8,561 nt of DNA from Luminiphilus sp. Its GTDB lineage: Bacteria; Pseudomonadota; Gammaproteobacteria; Pseudomonadales; Halieaceae. The stretch covers positions 1-8,561 of the forward strand of contig JAKMEU010000333.1 of assembly GCA_022425845.1 (NCBI GenBank), read 5' to 3'. The notes below the pieces were generated by a model, which worked only from the letters and a program-made list of their open reading frames with translations, did no database searches and was not told where the DNA came from. Of the stretch, positions 7,338 to 8,561 are shown one piece after another (the stretch's first letter is position 1; each line of letters starts with the position of its first letter). A program made the translations under genes and the position numbers.

Positions 7338-8561
7338 TCATTCGCTGCGCCTTAACAGCGGGAAAACACCCCACAGGGATGGCAGCAATAACAGCGAGAC
7401 CGGTACGGCGGTTACGACGATAAAGTTTTGAAGTTTACCGACACCACCCTCTGGGCCGCCCACTAAAACCATGGCGGTTATGCCCAGGGTTAAACCCCAA
7501 AACAAACGCAGTGAGCGTGGCGGGTTGTCGTGCCCTGCCGATACGACAGAGAGGCTGTAGGTCATGGAGTCACCTGTGGTGGCAACGAAGAGGGCGGTGA
7601 GAATCAGGAATAGGAACGAGACAATCGTATTGAGCGGCATCGCCTGGGTAATAGCCAGTAGCACCGCCGGGAGGTTAAAACCTTCAAAGGGTCCGGTTAT
7701 GACCCCGGGGTTCTCTGCCTCTAAGCCCAAACCGGTACCCCCAAGGATGGAAAACCAGGCCATGGTTATGATGGGTGCGACGATGGACATCAGCACGATG
7801 ATTTCCCGTGCACTGCGCCCCCGACTGATGCGGGCAATAAAAATAGCCATCATTGGACCGTAGCCAATGAACCAACCCCAGAAAAAAATGGTCCAGTAGG
7901 CGAGCCAGCCGGGCTCATCGAATAAACCTGCGTCGCCTCGGTAAAGAGCCTGCTGTCCAAACCATTGAAGGTGACTCAGCAAGCCTTCAAAAAAAGCCTG
8001 AAAAATAAAAGCAGTGGGCCCAACGACCAGCAAAAATAGCAGCAGTGCACCTCCGAGTATGACATTGAGCCGGCTGAGGATTTGAATGCCCCGGTGCATG
8101 CCGCTGACGGCTGAGGTCAGGTAGATCAACATAAGGCCGGCGATCGTTACGAGCTGAATTGTCGTGGTGTCAGAGGTCCCATAAAGCGTGCTGAGCCCGT
8201 AACTAATTTGCAGTCCCAGAAAGCCAATGGGACCAACCGTACCGGCGAAAACTGCAAGAATAGAGACGACATCGGCAACATCGCCTATGGGCCCCCGAAC
8301 CCCTTTTTCACCGAGCAGGGGGTAAAGCAGCGTTCGTGGTGCGAGGGGTAAGCCGCGGTCGTAATGCAGGCGCATCAGTATGATTGCCGTCAGGCTGCCC
8401 AGTATGGACCAGGCCAAAAACCCCCAGTGCAAGAACGACTGAGCAAGGGCCAGGGGCACGGCCTCTTGAGAGCTCGACGTAACGTGACTGAACAGTGGTG
8501 GCACGCTGACAAAATGCGCCACCGGCTCGGCCGCGGCCCAGAAAACTCCCCCACCGGCCAG
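7338..8561 (-). CDS. BCCT-family transporter for betaine-like or N-methylated compounds (5' end outside window)
   Basis: The gene runs off the right edge. The frame stays open to the last base and encodes the conserved GGGVFWAAAEPVAHF stretch of TM3, so the true N-terminus (about 90-100 residues in the family) is missing and 407 residues are visible. Numbering here starts at the internal GTG at 8522. Family signs are LHWGFLAWSI (31-40), YPLLGEKGVRGPIG (67-80), the TM8 signature starting WTIFFWGWF (210-218) and ending FIARISRGR (228-236), and TTGDS (315-319) in TM10. Multiple hydrophobic helices place it in the inner membrane. BCCT proteins move quaternary amines such as betaine, carnitine or choline, by Na+ or H+ symport or by exchange. 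The aromatic box and the TM5 site depart from Na+/betaine carriers. It sits upstream of soxB on the same strand, suggesting uptake of a substrate feeding sarcosine oxidation. Family is certain; substrate is inferred. Confidence 0.93.
   Translation of the reverse strand: MAGGGVFWAAAEPVAHFVSVPPLFSHVTSSSQEAVPLALAQSFLHWGFLAWSILGSLTAIILMRLHYDRGLPLAPRTLLYPLLGEKGVRGPIGDVADVVSILAVFAGTVGPIGFLGLQISYGLSTLYGTSDTTTIQLVTIAGLMLIYLTSAVSGMHRGIQILSRLNVILGGALLLFLLVVGPTAFIFQAFFEGLLSHLQWFGQQALYRGDAGLFDEPGWLAYWTIFFWGWFIGYGPMMAIFIARISRGRSAREIIVLMSIVAPIITMAWFSILGGTGLGLEAENPGVITGPFEGFNLPAVLLAITQAMPLNTIVSFLFLILTALFVATTGDSMTYSLSVVSAGHDNPPRSLRLFWGLTLGITAMVLVGGPEGGVGKLQNFIVVTAVPVSLLLLPSLWGVFPLLRRSE

Noticed and set aside
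8520..8522. GTG at 8522 as the start of the BCCT gene
   Set aside because: The frame continues to the window edge and encodes the conserved TM3 GGGVFWAAAEPVAHF motif, so the GTG is internal and the gene is cut by the edge.

Overview
The window looks like chromosome from a GC-rich proteobacterium, most plausibly a marine gammaproteobacterium. This rests on general impressions: the style of the proteins, the soxBDAG order and a SoxD of the CPLNGPRN type. There is no rRNA, tRNA or taxonomic marker gene, so the assignment is weak. No insertion sequence, phage gene, CRISPR array or RNA gene was recognised. Coding density is high.

Left part (1-2077): two alpha/beta-hydrolase genes converge. The plus-strand gene (55-978) encodes a hormone-sensitive-lipase-type carboxylesterase with HGGG oxyanion hole, Ser154, Asp249 and His279. 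The minus-strand gene (1022-2077) encodes a haloalkane-dehalogenase-like hydrolase. It has an Asp nucleophile in GQDWGG and an N-terminal hydrophobic segment that would send it to the membrane or periplasm. A 154-base gap (2078-2231) separates it from the next operon and holds a weak terminator candidate and a promoter candidate.

Main part (2232-8561): a minus-strand unit reads, in transcription order, BCCT-family transporter (5' end cut by the window), soxB, soxD, soxA, soxG. The four sox genes encode the beta, delta, alpha and gamma subunits of a heterotetrameric sarcosine oxidase. The junctions are tight: a 10-base soxB-soxD gap with a perfect Shine-Dalgarno overlapping the soxB stop, a GTGA overlap for soxD-soxA, and an ATGA overlap for soxA-soxG. 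The transporter ends 82 bases before soxB, and that gap holds a perfect 10-bp inverted repeat just upstream of the soxB ribosome binding site.

Together this reads as an uptake-and-demethylation module. The BCCT protein would import a quaternary or N-methylated amine. SoxBDAG would oxidatively demethylate sarcosine (or a related N-methyl amino acid) to glycine, with the methyl group passed to tetrahydrofolate as 5,10-methylene-THF or released as formaldehyde, and H2O2 as by-product. The THF-cycle genes often found with soxBDAG (glyA, purU, folD) are not in the window. The points most worth checking are the altered substrate and ion site residues of the transporter, the loss of two of four expected zinc ligands in SoxD, the hairpin ahead of soxB, and the exported dehalogenase-like enzyme. 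I did not find a clearly new system.
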